Position numbers and translations under genes: made by a program
Notes under the pieces: model-generated
Seen by the model: only the letters and a program-made list of their open reading frames with translations
What the model was told of the DNA's origin: nothing
The model's database searches: none
Shown: in pieces, positions 1 to 11,928 of the stretch
Layout: every line of letters starts with the position of its first letter
Position numbering within the stretch: the stretch's first letter is position 1
Assembly: GCF_902362185.1 (NCBI RefSeq)
Contig: NC_044499.1
Span: 48,707,815-48,771,814 of the forward strand
DNA: 64,000 nt
Direction: 5' to 3'
DNA from: Chanos chanos
Taxonomy: Eukaryota; Chordata; Actinopteri; Gonorynchiformes; Chanidae

Positions 1-42
1 TCTCAGCTCACCATTCTTTTGTCATTCACTTAACTAATTCAA

Positions 43-200
43 TGTGTATATATTATGTGTGTATATGGATAGATAGATACACATATATATGTATATACAT
101 ATGTGTGCGTATATACACACATACATACATATCTATATCTATATCTATCTATCTATCTATCTATGTATATCTATATATATATAAAACATACATATGTATT
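43..200. repeat. TA-rich / TATC microsatellite in a gucy2c intron
   Basis: Alternating TA, TATC and TATG units make up most of this stretch, which lies in the intron downstream of the last visible gucy2c exon. Short reading frames across it are repeat artefacts. Confidence 0.85.
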
Positions 201-299
201 CATATGGTATATATATTGTGTAAATTCAGCGTTTGGTGAATCTAAGCACTCCAGGCCAGCAGTATTACCACAGAGCATTTTAAAAAATATACAACTGAC

Positions 300-907
300 C
301 TGTAGAGGTCGATCAATATGATAGCGACTTCGCTATCATATTTTAGACTTCCGTTCTTCAGGTGAACTATGTCATCCGGCGTTCCACAAATGATAAACAC
401 TGGAAAGAATAATAAAAATCAGTTTCTTTAAGGTAAGTACATAAATGTGTATAGGAAAGGCCTGCTTTGGCACCTGTGGTGATGTGTTAGCATATGTGGT
501 AGAACATGACTTGGCTAAATGATCCGCAAAGAGAAACAGACTAACACAAAGTGTATCCCCAATAACAACTATATATGGTATGTGATGTGAAACTTACAAC
601 TTTATTTCACATAGTTTCACAATTAGGCTGTGTCTCCTGCTGAATAAACAGTAAACCTTAAGAACAGGCCAAGAAGTCCATTAGAGAGAAACATCCAAGT
701 CAAAAAAAAAGGGAATAATAATATGTATTCCTTACAGTTACTGTCCCTGTTCTTATTGGCAAAAGCCATGCGGAGGCTCTCTTCTGTCCTCAGTACCACA
801 CGCCTCTCCAGAGTGGGAGCAAAGTAAGCAGAGGCTGTCTCCAGAGCATTGATGTACCTACAGTAAAATAAACAACCGAAGAAAGAACGAACGAAAGAAA
901 GAAAGTT

Positions 908-950
<43 letters not shown>

Positions 951-3900
951 ATGACGCGTCATCACATTTTCACAAAATATTCATGTGATTAGAAAAAAAT
1001 ATTCAGCGGACCAAGTTTGAGCGTTATGCATCTTTATCAACCGAGAAATTAAATGATAACATTTCAAATTTCACCAGCTTCATGTCGAAAGTGTATTGAG
1101 TATGGCTTGTGGGAAAAATATCGCTTTGTTTTATAGCTGTAACTTTTAGAAGGAAAAAGTGCCTAATGACTATCGTCATTAATATGATGGGGATCTGCAT
1201 GTTTACTATACGCTGTAAGAGTATATCTCTATGTTAGAGCAGTTTACTATATGCTGCAGGAATGTTTCTGTGCAGGAGAACAAAGAGCATGTGTCATGTA
1301 GAAGACAAGGCCTGAGTAAAGTGTTTAGTCTGCACCACTCGGGGAGCAAACATCAGTTATCCTGTGTTCTCTGAAAGGGGCCCCCACACATGTCCTTAGA
1401 CGCCTATCTTCACATATAAAAGCTTTGCGTTCCTTATCCTCGGTGAGAACGACGCTTCATTTCTGAGGTGTGCTTCTCCCGTGCACATAAACTAAAGAGG
1501 AAAAGATTCATCATATCTGAAGTTTGGTGGTTTGGTCTCTGAGACTTAGCAACTCTCCATACAGGAGACTCCAAATTTTCCTTACATGCTGCACGTACGT
1601 TATGTGTATGGCTGAAAGTTGAGATTAACAATGAGACGTACCAAAAACAATCCTCTGTGTTTGTTGATTTCTTATAGATGTACGTGTTGTTCCACTCAGG
1701 CTTAGTGCGATCCTGGTATTTCCAGAAGTGAAGGAAGAAGGTGGAGACCTTGCGCGCTGGAGGCAGCAAACGGGTGAGGTTAGCCTTGTAGTCACATGAC
1801 ACACCGAAGCTTCCGGCTGAGATGATTGGCATGTTGACATTCAGACCAATCTCAAGACTGAGGTATAGAAACAGCCACACACACACAAAAACACACAAAC
1901 ACAGAAGCACACACACACACACATGCACACACAGGCAAAGAAACACACACACACACACATACACACACACAGAAATACACAGGCATACGCACGCAGATAT
2001 GATCAATACAACTTCCTTAAAATGCTATATGACAGAAGGAAATTTGTAGTTAAAATTAAGTTACTTTACTAAAATGTTTAATTTACTGTTAAAGTGCATA
2101 AATATGCATTTGGGAAAAAAAATGAATGCGGACAATGAAAACAGGCGTTACGTTGACCTGCACGCACACAGAATGTTCGGGACTTTATGGGAGTGCTATT
2201 TATCAATAAGTTAACTTACTCCACCAATTGGAAGGTTGCGTAAGTACAGGTCGGTCCCAGTAGAGTACAGCCAATGTCTCCTGTATTCTAAAACATAAAA
2301 CAAGCTTTGAGGAGCTCAAGCAAAGTACTCATCTATTCATACAATGCCACAGGGAACTAGGGCATTAACGGGCAGGACAGAGCTGCCGTCTTACAGAGCT
2401 AATATGTACATTTCTAAAATAATATACCCATAAACCCACCTCAGATCCTACTTCAGTGCTGTAAAATGAATTATACTTTTACCGTGCTGAGAATTTAGAC
2501 TGCTTTGCATCTTTTCCTCTTAAATTAATTCTCACAAACATTCATTTTACTAACTCTGTTGCAAATCAGTATTGCATTAGTACATCTATATTTTTTAATC
2601 CGAGTGTCGATTCTACAGAATCGGCATTGTACAAAGTTAAAGACAAGGCACATGAACAAGTAGTTGCGTGGCCCAAATCGGCTTCTTGTTTCAAGGATAG
2701 GCCTATACAAAGTCAAAACTCACAGTCAGGTTCTTCAGAATTTCTACACCCTCACAGATAGAGCTGCTACAGCCTTTGTGTTTATAAAATGTAGTCTGGA
2801 ACCCGTTGTAGCTGGCAGTTAGATTGTGCTGCACACCTTTAACAAAACAAATGATAAATGTCAGAAAGTGTTCATCAGAGGACAGAAAAAAAGAGTGTTA
2901 CATCACGTACAGTTATTAAGGTGTCAATTTGCATTCCGCAGATATCAAAATGTCAGTAATTACTTGTTAAGAGAGAAAACACGTGCCCAACGGAAGACGC
3001 AATGGGGTGACATGAGACTTTTGACGTGTCAGAAACATTAAGGTAACGTTACTTTCCAAATACACATTGAAGAACCACATATTTATTTAAACACTTTACC
3101 AGGATTTTAAGCTAGGCTACTAAACAGTTAAGAAAAGTGAGTGTCGCAGCTTTATTATCTTTGTTCACTCTCTTATTTTCCTTCAACATTCTCGCATGTG
3201 TATCTGGTCTGATACTGAACTTAGCGTCGGCACTTATACAGCAGTCAGCTCCTTCGTGGCTACGTGCCTGGTTTGTATTCTCCCTGTCTTAGACGTCACT
3301 TTGGATAAAAGTGTCAGCTAAATGAATAAATGTAAACGTAATGTAAATGTTATTCATAAGACTACTACGAGACAAGCGTTTGCGCAGAATGGTAATCAAT
3401 ATTGCCAAAAAAAAAAAAAAAAAAAACAACACCACCATTTTATTTAACATTACTTCAGGCAAACCGTAAGACAGGATATGACCTCACCAGGAACGACACA
3501 TAAGACCCTATGCCTCCGCAGAGATCAGTAAATTCTCTGTAGATGTCAGATAATTTGACATTTCTCAGATGCGATAAACTCAGCTACCCATGCCTAATGG
3601 TGTAGCTGCTGAGAAACTTTGAAACTATGATGTTTTCTGCAAAAAGCTCAAGACCTTATGAAGATCTTATAAATCCATTTGTAAGTGGCAATGGTAATGA
3701 CTGTTTTTAGGAAACCATTTAGGAAACCAAAATGACTGGTTTCACCACTCTGACGTCAGTTACACCGTCTGACTGTAATTCCATGCTTTCTCAATCCAAA
3801 CTGCTACTAAAGTTAATGCATTTGCATAAACTAAGTATAACTTTAACTTTTAAAACGCATACAAGTAAGTTATTTGTGAACAAAAAGAAAAGCTCCATTA

Positions 3901-4736
3901 TGTGAGATGCATGTTAGTCATAATAATGATTAATCTTTGCATCTTTGCTCAATAGAAAGGTTTTTCACAATTTGAAATCTGACCCCCTGTGCTCCGTATT
4001 GGAAAAACATGTTTCTATAGTAGCAGTTTTATTCAGTTATTGATCAATGCATGACAGAGCAAAAAAAACTGTTTTAAAATGCGTGACATAGTTACGTTCT
4101 AATCAGAGGAACTTCAGCAAACAAAACCATTTCATATGAGACATGATCAATAGTTAAGGATATAATTAGTAAAAAAGTGTGTGGGGAGGTTTAGGTAGGA
4201 ATAACAAGGAAGTTTATCTCTTATAACACAATTACTTCTGTTTAATACTCTCATTCCACTCCACAAACACCAATCATGAGTTTCATACTTATTTAAAAAC
4301 ACTGATGAAGTACATATATAAAAATATAATCAAAACCATTTATCCTAAGTGAGAAACTGTCATCGGAGGTTCAGGGTCTTCTGGATTCAACCATCACTAC
4401 TTGTCCCTGTATTAAAAGATTTAGGGGCCCAAACTACCAGGCGTCAGGCCAAATTACAAACACATCATGCCTTTTTTCTTTCGCTGCAGACATGATAGTT
4501 TATCTAACACACTTCTGAATTTGTCTACATAATAAATTATGAAGGTTACCAGCTCGAGAATTGATTTGGTGAATGGCTTTGTCGACTGGTCCTTCCACGT
4601 ACTGAATACTCCAAGGTAAGTCTTTGTCTTCTAGCAAAACCACATTCATCATATATTTTCCATTAAGGCAAGGCATTGAGCACACGGTCGAAACTAGAAA
4701 TCCAGCTAACAGCCACGGGCAGTCAAGCAAGGTCAT
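300..4736 (-). CDS. gucy2c: Guanylate cyclase C (heat-stable enterotoxin/guanylin receptor), N-terminal part, partial gene
   Basis: Single-pass membrane receptor of intestinal epithelium that makes cGMP when bound by guanylin-type peptides. Only the signal peptide and the first part of the extracellular ligand-binding domain are in the window; the transmembrane, kinase-like and cyclase domains lie beyond position 1. Coding exons on the minus strand: 4736-4550, 2836-2724, 2287-2220, 1857-1642, 857-736 and 399-300. Phases join without a break to give about 268 residues. Family matches include PIISAGSFGVSCDYKANLTR and TEDCFWY (exon 4), SSSICEG (exon 2) and VAIILIDLY (exon 6), all close to human GUCY2C. 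I chose the start at 4736 because MTLLDCPWLLAGFLVSTVCS reads as a signal peptide. An in-frame ATG at 4799 would add 21 residues and cannot be excluded. Fish carry gucy2c paralogues, and which one this is cannot be told here. Confidence 0.9.
879..951. repeat. (GAAA)n microsatellite in gucy2c intron 4
   Basis: A nearly pure GAAA tetranucleotide run lies about 20 bp upstream (on the minus strand) of gucy2c coding exon 5. On the transcribed strand it reads as (CTTT)n, so it may act as an extended pyrimidine tract for that acceptor. Confidence 0.85.
1877..1978. repeat. Imperfect (CA)n microsatellite in gucy2c intron 3
   Basis: Interrupted CA dinucleotides lie directly upstream of the gucy2c exon 4 acceptor, on the transcribed strand as (GT)n. 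The long open frame that runs through it on the minus strand joins real exon 4 sequence to repeat. Confidence 0.85.
3235..3360 (+). mobile_element. V-SINE-type 3' fragment in gucy2c intron 1
   Basis: The block around TTTGGATAAAAGTGTC (from 3300), followed by AGCTAAATGAATAAATG and short ATGTAA-like repeats, is the widely conserved 3' domain of fish V-SINEs and their LINE partners. The preceding GTATTCTCCCTGTCTTAGA also matches the usual body. The 5' tRNA-like head was not recognised, so this is a truncated copy. An unrelated A-run follows near 3408. Confidence 0.7.
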
Positions 4737-7485
4737 CGTAATCAGTTCCGTCAATAACCTCGTGAGAAAAAGGATCTCCAGTTGTAGTAGAAGTTCCACT
4801 CAGAGAAATTCGTCCCCCAAAAAAAGTCCACATGCACAGATGAAGTCGGAATGATCCAGAAGCTTTTTTTCCGGTGGGGAAGTTTAAGCATTGGACTTCT
4901 CATTGAGACTGGGGAGAGTACAACTTCCACAAACAGAAGGGCGTCACAACACCACCCAATCCAAGGTTGGCTGATCTTACCTGAAGCTTTGTTAATGAAC
5001 AACTGGCACCGTCATTGAAATCAAACCTTTGATATTATCACATTTAAGTAGGTTGTGTGAATCACAGCTTAATTCTGATGTAACCTGCAGAAAAGCAATT
5101 AATGAATCTAATAAATCATCTATTGTTATGTGCATGAAGGTTGTATTATGGTCTTGGGGCAGTAATTTATGATGGCCTTAATGCTGTAATATTAAGTTGA
5201 TATGATTAGTTCTCTTCACCTAAGCTTTGATATTTAGACTTTAGACCTGCTGTAGTAGTCATTGTGATCTTAACACAGTGAGACTTTTAAAGGATACTTT
5301 GATTCACTGTAAGTGGTGCACAGATGTTGATACACTTTTTGCTTTTGTTTGTGAGCTGAATTTCAACAAATGACATTGACTAACTTAACTGAAATGAAAC
5401 TGGACTCAATTCAACAGCCGTATCCGACGACGACCAATAAGGAAGTTGTGGATCATCTCCTTTGTGCTATTATAAGTGACTAGAGTTGTCTTTGGCAATA
5501 AGACAGATAAAAGATTGTTATCATACACCACACAGCTGGTTCTGCATATGAGATGTGAAGGAAACTAAATGTACGAACTCAAAAGGATGAGGAAGAGTGA
5601 CTCGCGTGGTGAAATCTATGAAGTGTCATATAACATCTTCCACAGAAAAAAGAAGAAGGAAAAACAATCAGAATATAAAAAGTGTGAGTGTGAGTGTGAG
5701 TGTGAGTGCGTGTGCGTGTGCGTGTGTGGGGGGGGGAGGGTTGTCTGCTGTGTGGAAGAAGGAGGGGACGAGGAGTATAATACAGGAACAAAGGCCAAAG
5801 GTTGGAGAGAGAGCTGTAAAGCCAGAGGTCTGTGAGTCTTTGACAAACGGAGGCATCATAAATGGTTAAACCTTAATAATAAAAAAACGATTTGTTGTGT
5901 TTGTGTTCCCATGCTTATTCAGCCCGTTGAACAGACAAGCAATATAAGAAAACAATTACCAAATTACAAACAGATTCACCAGTATCTCAAACAAGTGATT
6001 TACAACAGTTCAGACATGTTTGTGTACCTCGTTGTGCGCATAAACCACTTACAAAGATTCCCAATTTACTTCATTTTGCTTTGTTTTATTTTATTGAGCC
6101 CTTGCCAAGCAGGTAGCTGTAAAATAAAGCTAACAGACAATAGACACACGACAGTAACATGCCAAAAAAAACAACAAAAAAAAAAACACTATTCTGATTT
6201 TCAATCTCTGTAATGGAGATAAAATGTCCCTAATTCTAAACACTTTTGCAAAATGTTCCAAAAGAATGGAGCATTATATTTAGAGGCAGTCTAGTCAAAA
6301 TCGAGAGCCTGGGGTGCCGCAGATAAAATGTATATTTTCTTTCTTTCTTTCTTTCTTTCTTTGTCTCTCTGTCTCTCTCAGTCTCTCTAGCTGTTTGTGT
6401 ATGTGATTGTGCAGGCCAGCATTTTGAAAAATGACTCTTGTCTTAAATAGGGAACTCTCCAGTCATCATATTTGTCTCTACGAGTTAACAACTTTTTTCC
6501 ATCCTATGGAGAATGGTTCCACCTTTTTTTCAATTCCAGTCAAATCCTTTACCAAGAGGAAAACATCCAGACCCTGTCTAAATCAGAATATCAAAATATG
6601 TCTGACAAGAGAGTAATGAATGAGATGTTCTTGCTTGTTTGATCTGAAAGTTACACGTTTAGAAAGGCAATAGACATGTTTTCACGTTGAGAAGTTAATC
6701 ATTAGATTGCTCCGACCTTTCAGGCTAAACATAACCACATCAAAGTGGTCCCAGAGACTTCTTATAAACGCACAAGAATGAGCCCAAAGTTACATGCAGG
6801 AGTAGTTCACCTTGGACTGGTATGAAAACCAGTAATTCTTTACAATACCTCTCTAAAGGTATTGTTTCACCTGTCTGTAGAGAACTTACCCTTCTGCCCA
6901 GATGACGTGTTTTTTTTTTTTGTTTTTTTTTAAATCAGCAGCTTGAAAACAACCCATGGCAATTTCATGCAAACCTGCTGTATACTGAATGGCACATCCT
7001 GCTTGCCTGATGATGAATTTGATTTTATTGATGCGTATATAGCATCTTGATTGTTTTACCACATAATAGACTCAATGCGACAGGCTGGCGAACATGGCAC
7101 TGGCGTAATGGAATCTCTTGTTCAAGCCATCAATTTATTTTTAATAATTATAATGCTTTTACCATCAGACACTGGGCTAAAGATGTTAACAATAGTTATC
7201 ATTGTGGGGTTCATGTTTGTTTGTTTATTTGTTGTTCTTCTCTTATTTCTGTTTTTTTTTTTGTCCATTTAAGTCTTTCCCTAACATGGTGCTCACAGAC
7301 AAAGAGAACTGATCAAAGACTGCAGTCCTCCCCTGTTGTAAAGTCTCAGGAATTAGTATTCAGTAGTCAGGAGTTAGCATTCAGTAGTATGAGAAACTAA
7401 GCTAATGGTTAAAAAGGCACAGCGAGGCCTGATTAAGAATGAGTCGTTCAACTGCTCATACGAGTAGAGCTGAATAATAAAAGGA
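4737..7485. other. Intergenic: gucy2c upstream region
   Basis: No gene recognised. It holds the presumed gucy2c 5' UTR and promoter (just right of 4736), a (TG)n-type run at 5679-5737 ending in a G-run, a (CTTT)n run near 6336-6376 and AT-rich unique sequence. The longest open frames here are about 100 codons and look like chance. Confidence 0.5.
5679..5737. repeat. (GAGTGT)n / (TG)n repeat ending in a G-run
   Basis: GTGAGT-type hexamers give way to TG dinucleotides and then to an uninterrupted run of G. Open frames are present on both strands, as expected for a repeat without stops. Confidence 0.85.
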
Positions 7486-8573
7486 TTTATTAAAAACTAC
7501 ATCCTGCGTGGACTAAAACACAAGTCACAGTAATTTGAACAAAACCGCTCAAAACGGAATCAAACTTCTGAGTTAATTTTCCTTAAAACACTTCTATTTT
7601 ACTTTCGTCACAATGAGTTATGATGATGGCATCAATGAACGTGAGAAAAGCCTTGATTATGTGATACAGCAAGTAAGGAGAAGTTTCACGCTTTGCTAAT
7701 ATGACATCGCACAATAATTCTTCATATACTGCGTGTAAAACCAGTTATGAAACTCCCTGTTGTAAAACGGTGAATTACATTATGATTCCTTTTCGACATA
7801 TAATAGTTTATCCTGTTATTACTACTGTCTGCTTTCAAATGATATTAATGTTTACTATAACTGACACTGACACAGATTTAATGCAACACACACAGCAGAC
7901 TGAATATGAGAGTTGTCAATGTCACAGGTTCTGTTTTGACTATAAGCACAAATTACAGGCCTTGGCCAGATTTCCCAAACAAAGGCTTTTTTGTTTCACA
8001 ATCCTTGCACAAAATTCTCACTTCCATTTTCAAATAAACTAAGAATAGAAAAAAAAAAACCCTAAAAAATAAATAGTTTCAGAAATACAAATAAAGACAA
8101 CAAAATTCAGACATAAACTAGATGCTCTTTGTTTTGCAGTAGTAGTAGGCATGTTGTTTTACTGCAAAGTGCTGTTTCAGAGCCTAACTGACTTTGCCAA
8201 GCTAATTGTTTTGTTTTTTTTGTTTTTGTTTTTTCTTTTTCTTTTTTTTTGCACAAAGGCCTCCCGCCGCCAGCTTTTTACTTTCCTCAATGCTACTTCC
8301 GAGGTCAAAAAAAAAAAAAAACAGAACTTGCGTAAGCCTCATTCTCATTCCCGGCCCGAACCCACGCTCGTACATAACGTCATTCCAAACCCCCCCCCCC
8401 CCCCCCCCCCAGTTCTCTGTCCTGGTTCGAGCTCTTTTACATACTCTTTCAAACTTCTTAAGCCATCCTTTGTTCCGTATCCTTCCCTCCGCTTCCTTAC
8501 ACTCGTCTTTCCGCTCAGATCTCTTCCAGCTCTCCTTCTCTTCACCCCTCTCCGTTAAAGTCGACGTCCCATC
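7486..8573 (-). other. csdc2: Presumed csdc2 3' UTR
   Basis: The sequence downstream of the csdc2 stop codon has no coding signal. A minus-strand AATAAA (plus TTTATT at 7486-7491) is one candidate polyadenylation signal; other TTTATT sites lie further left, so the end is uncertain. A C-run at 8390-8410 and T/A homopolymers sit inside. Confidence 0.35.
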
Positions 8574-9553
8574 TCAGGAGCTGATGATCTGGCCGGACCA
8601 GGTCTCGTGCTTGGTTCCGGGTGTGAGGTGAGTGATGACCACCTCCACAGCTTGGATCTTCTGGTTTTTGGGTGGTATGGGACAAACCTTGTACGTCACC
8701 TCATCCCCCTCGACGGGAACATATTCCCCCTCGATACTACGGGAGGGGATTTAGAGATACAGTGTTACGTTACCGCAGTGCGCCTCTCATTTCAGAACAA
8801 GCAAATAAAAAAAATAACAATAACTTGAAAAAAGTGACAATAAAGGGAATCATTGCATATTAAAACATTTAATACATTGTGAGTTCGTGGCAGTTGTTGT
8901 TCAGTAAGTTGGCACTCTTGAAATGAGGGCCTTTTTTCACTCACTCAGAAATGTGAACAAATATGTCCTCTCCTCCATTGGAAGGGCGTATGAACCCATG
9001 ACCCTGTGACCTTGAGAAGTTCTTGCAAACGCCCTTGAACACTGGCCCCGACCTGGCCCGGACCGTGCTGATATCAGATTGAAGACAAGAAACAGGAAGA
9101 TTACCCAGCATGCATTTGAACTAAAGAGAAGAGGTCAAGCGTGTACGCGCCTACTTCACACAGATGTAATAAACACAAACACTACCACAAGAACTCAGCT
9201 ACAGAGTAAATTCATCCCCAGTCGGAGCAAGATTTCTTTTTGATTTAAGACGAGAACAGGTTTGGCAACATCACAACCTGTTCATCTGGTTTGCCTCAAC
9301 AGCACTGAGACAAACAGGTGGTCAAATGGCACTGACTGTTTTGACCGTGTGCTTATAGTGTAGATTGTAAAGGCGACACTCACGCGGAGTACGTTCGGTT
9401 GCGTTTAGTCGGCAGCGGACTGGGCAGTCCCCCAGACTGAGGTGGCCTCCTGTCCCACACGCGGCTCCCCTCCCTCAGGAAGGGGAACGAGAGCGACAGG
9501 GGGGTGTGTGGAGGGCACAGTGGGGTTTTGGATGGGGATGAGGAGTCTGCCAT
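8574..9553 (-). CDS. csdc2: Cold shock domain-containing protein C2 (PIPPin family)
   Basis: Small RNA-binding protein with one cold-shock domain, known in mammals from brain and from binding histone-variant mRNA 3' ends. Coding exons on the minus strand: 9553-9384, 9067-8945 and 8736-8574, giving 151 residues (human 153). Residues 1-56 hold the family-specific leader with [14 protein letters not shown] and [14 protein letters not shown]. The cold-shock domain follows: [11 protein letters not shown], the RNP1-like SQGHGFI and the RNP2-like DIFVHIS, then [20 protein letters not shown]. The C-terminal [11 protein letters not shown] matches human CSDC2. An acceptor-like AG at 9598-9597 lies just upstream of the ATG, so the 5' UTR probably continues in a distant non-coding exon to the right. 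I am confident of the gene; which teleost paralogue it is remains open. Confidence 0.93.
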
Positions 9554-9929
9554 CACTCTGGAAAATAGCTTGGTTCTGTGGGCGTTTTGAACAGCTCTGT
9601 GATCCAAAAGGGGTTGAGATAAAAGAAACAAAAGTCATCCATAACCTGTTGACTAATCCTGACTGCTCCAAACGGTTTGAAGTGATTTCCTACAACAGCT
9701 GTAGCCACAGCTGCATATAAGAGTAAGGCAACTGTAACTGATCTATTTAATGATCCTTAATGATCCTATAAAGATCAATGTGAGTCTGGTTTCCATTGTT
9801 TGCCTTAGCAGAAGGCAAACTCACTCATTATGTCCTTGTGTTAAAGTAGGTCGCTGGTAATTAAGCTGACACCACCGTATTTTATGGATATTAAACTTTT
9901 TTATGGATATGGTATTTTTTTGCAGCTTC

Positions 9930-9975
9930 ACCCCCCCACCCCCACCCCACCCCACCCCCCCCCCCCCCCCCCCCC
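9930..9975. repeat. C-rich low-complexity repeat
   Basis: CCCCA-like units merge into a pure C-run of more than 20 bases followed by an A-run. The run length in an assembly should be treated as approximate. Confidence 0.85.
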
Positions 9976-11495
9976 AAAAAAAAGATATCATGGAAACATT
10001 TAACAGAATTTAAGGAAAATATGTGGAAAGTGAGGGGATAACTAAGCCATAGAAACAACTACTGCAGTGAGAAAATACATACAATTGCATCTTTAACCTA
10101 CAAGTGAGAACATACTTAACTCCTACCTTACACAACAGCATTGCTAAACATCATATTAGAAGTCCGCGAGCAGAAGCATCAATGCATTAACAATATAATA
10201 ATTTAAGTGCAGCAATCATAAGAATAATTCCTCCTATCATAAAAATATGGAGACTATAGTATTTTGTGTGCCCGTACAGCCGCTACTGTTTTTAATGTAA
10301 ACACACAGGCAGGATGGGCACTTACGATAAAGCAGGACCCAAATTTACAATGAATGTTCTGTTCAAACAAACTGCCCCTGTATTTATGACTGAATGTGCG
10401 GTTGTCTGGACTCAGTAAACAGAAGCTGGGCTGTGAACTGCTCCTGCGTAGTAATAAATCCATTATTATTTAGTATTTCTTGGAGGTATCAGAAAATAAG
10501 ATACTAATTAAGCTGTTTCCACGCCGATCTTACTAACATTAACACGTAAGACACGCATGTCTTGAAAACACACGATTCTTTTTAGAGTGGCAAAACATGT
10601 AACTGAGTCTCCTCATACCATTTATTTTTTTATCTTAGCATGACGAGACTGGCGACACGCGGCAATATCAATAGATGTTCCACACTGATCAGCTGCTCTG
10701 ATTCCAGAACATTCATGACGTGCAGGTGGGATGAAAAAGTGGACTGATGTGTTCTCTTAATTTTGGCCTGTAGCCACTGTCAATGAAGAATCTTTTTTTT
10801 TTTTTTTTTAAATTATTGTTACTGTAACGAAATATACATAAGTCATAAGTCATTTCCCTTATAATGTTTCATAATGTTACAGAGGATGATATACAGATGT
10901 TTGATGTACGCTAGCTTAAAATTAATAATGCTGGCCAACACAAATACACCAGTAACAATTAGGCTATTTATGTTCTTACCGTTTAATACTTTACGCTGCG
11001 CTCAGACGGAATCACAGAGGTTGTACTAAAGCATTATACAATACTGCCAGCAATAAAAGAATTGCTGTTCGCTCCAAAAATTCCTTTATCGCGGTGTACT
11101 ATGTACGGTTTGTTCAAGAGGCTGCACTCCGCATGAGTAAACTGCTTGGCAAAGGGAGGCACGGAGGTTGAAGGGCGGGATTTGATTTAAAGGACGACCG
11201 GTTTGGCTTTGATGCTGTACAATTTGTTTTAAATGACGACACGGTGTCATTTCACTTATCTTTTCCGAGAGAATGTCATTTGGTCTGAGGCTAAAAACGT
11301 TGCTTGCAAGGCGTTAGCTCACTGCGTCAAGAATACGCTATGTTTACGGTCACGGGAACGTGGCGTGATGTGACTGGCATTCCCAGAAATGCCGAGAAAT
11401 TTATGCCATCTTTATCTCAGCGGAAGAAAAGGACACCAGTAGCCTACAGAAGTGCAAAGCCTTTGTCTTGGATCCAGGCTATGAAGCATAATTAT

Positions 11496-11496
<1 letters not shown>

Positions 11497-11535
<39 letters not shown>

Positions 11536-11537
11536 TG
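11497..11537. repeat. (TTTC)n microsatellite
   Basis: An uninterrupted TTTC tetranucleotide run in intergenic DNA upstream of csdc2. Confidence 0.85.
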
Positions 11538-11680
11538 ATTTTTTTTTTGTTTCTTTGTTTATTTTGTATTTGATCACATGGGTCTAAAAGTAATTACTGC
11601 TGAGTAACTCACACAAAGCATGATACATTTTACACTCAGAATACAGATTAATGGGCGAATACAATATTTAGTAAATGAGC

Positions 11681-11928
11681 ACAGGTTGAGTATCCCTTAT
11701 CCAAAATGCCTGGGATCAGAAGTGTTTTGGAAATTTTATTTATTTATTTTTTTTTTTTTCAAATACAGTATTTGAATACACATAATGAGATAACATGGCA
11801 CCAACAGAGCGTCAGAGCCCCACATGGGCTAGTGTAGTCAGGTGTAGAATTTCCCACTTATGGCGTCACGTCGGCGCTCAAAAAGTTTCGGATTTCGGAG
11901 CTGTTCAGATTTGGGATGCTCAACCTGT
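11681..11928. mobile_element. Short non-autonomous DNA transposon resembling MER2 (Tigger/pogo group)
   Basis: The element starts ACAGGTTGAGTATCCCTTAT and ends GGGATGCTCAACCTGT, giving terminal inverted repeats around CAGGTTGAGNATCCC. Inside it carries CAGAAGTGTTTTGG, ACACATAATGAGATAAC and GGCGCTCAAAAAGTTTCGG, which match, from memory, the left part and right end of the mammalian MER2/Tigger consensus. At about 248 bp it is a deletion derivative with no transposase. Target-site duplications were not clear. Confidence 0.75.

Larger units (their letters stand above)
9597..11680. other. Intergenic: csdc2 upstream region
   Basis: No protein gene recognised. The csdc2 promoter and a first non-coding exon are expected somewhere here but cannot be placed. 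Visible are a C-rich simple repeat at 9930-9975, a T-run near 10793-10809 and a (TTTC)n run at 11497-11537. No polr3h coding sequence was found, although human POLR3H lies in this interval. Confidence 0.5.

Noticed and set aside
1434-2006. 190-codon continuous minus-strand frame as one exon
   Set aside because: Only 1857-1642 is coding (gucy2c exon 4). The rest is intron with a (CA)n repeat and other sequence past the donor.
4500-4799. Full 99-codon frame as the gucy2c first exon
   Set aside because: The donor at 4549-4548 cuts the frame after INSRAG, and the tail past it has no similarity to the receptor.
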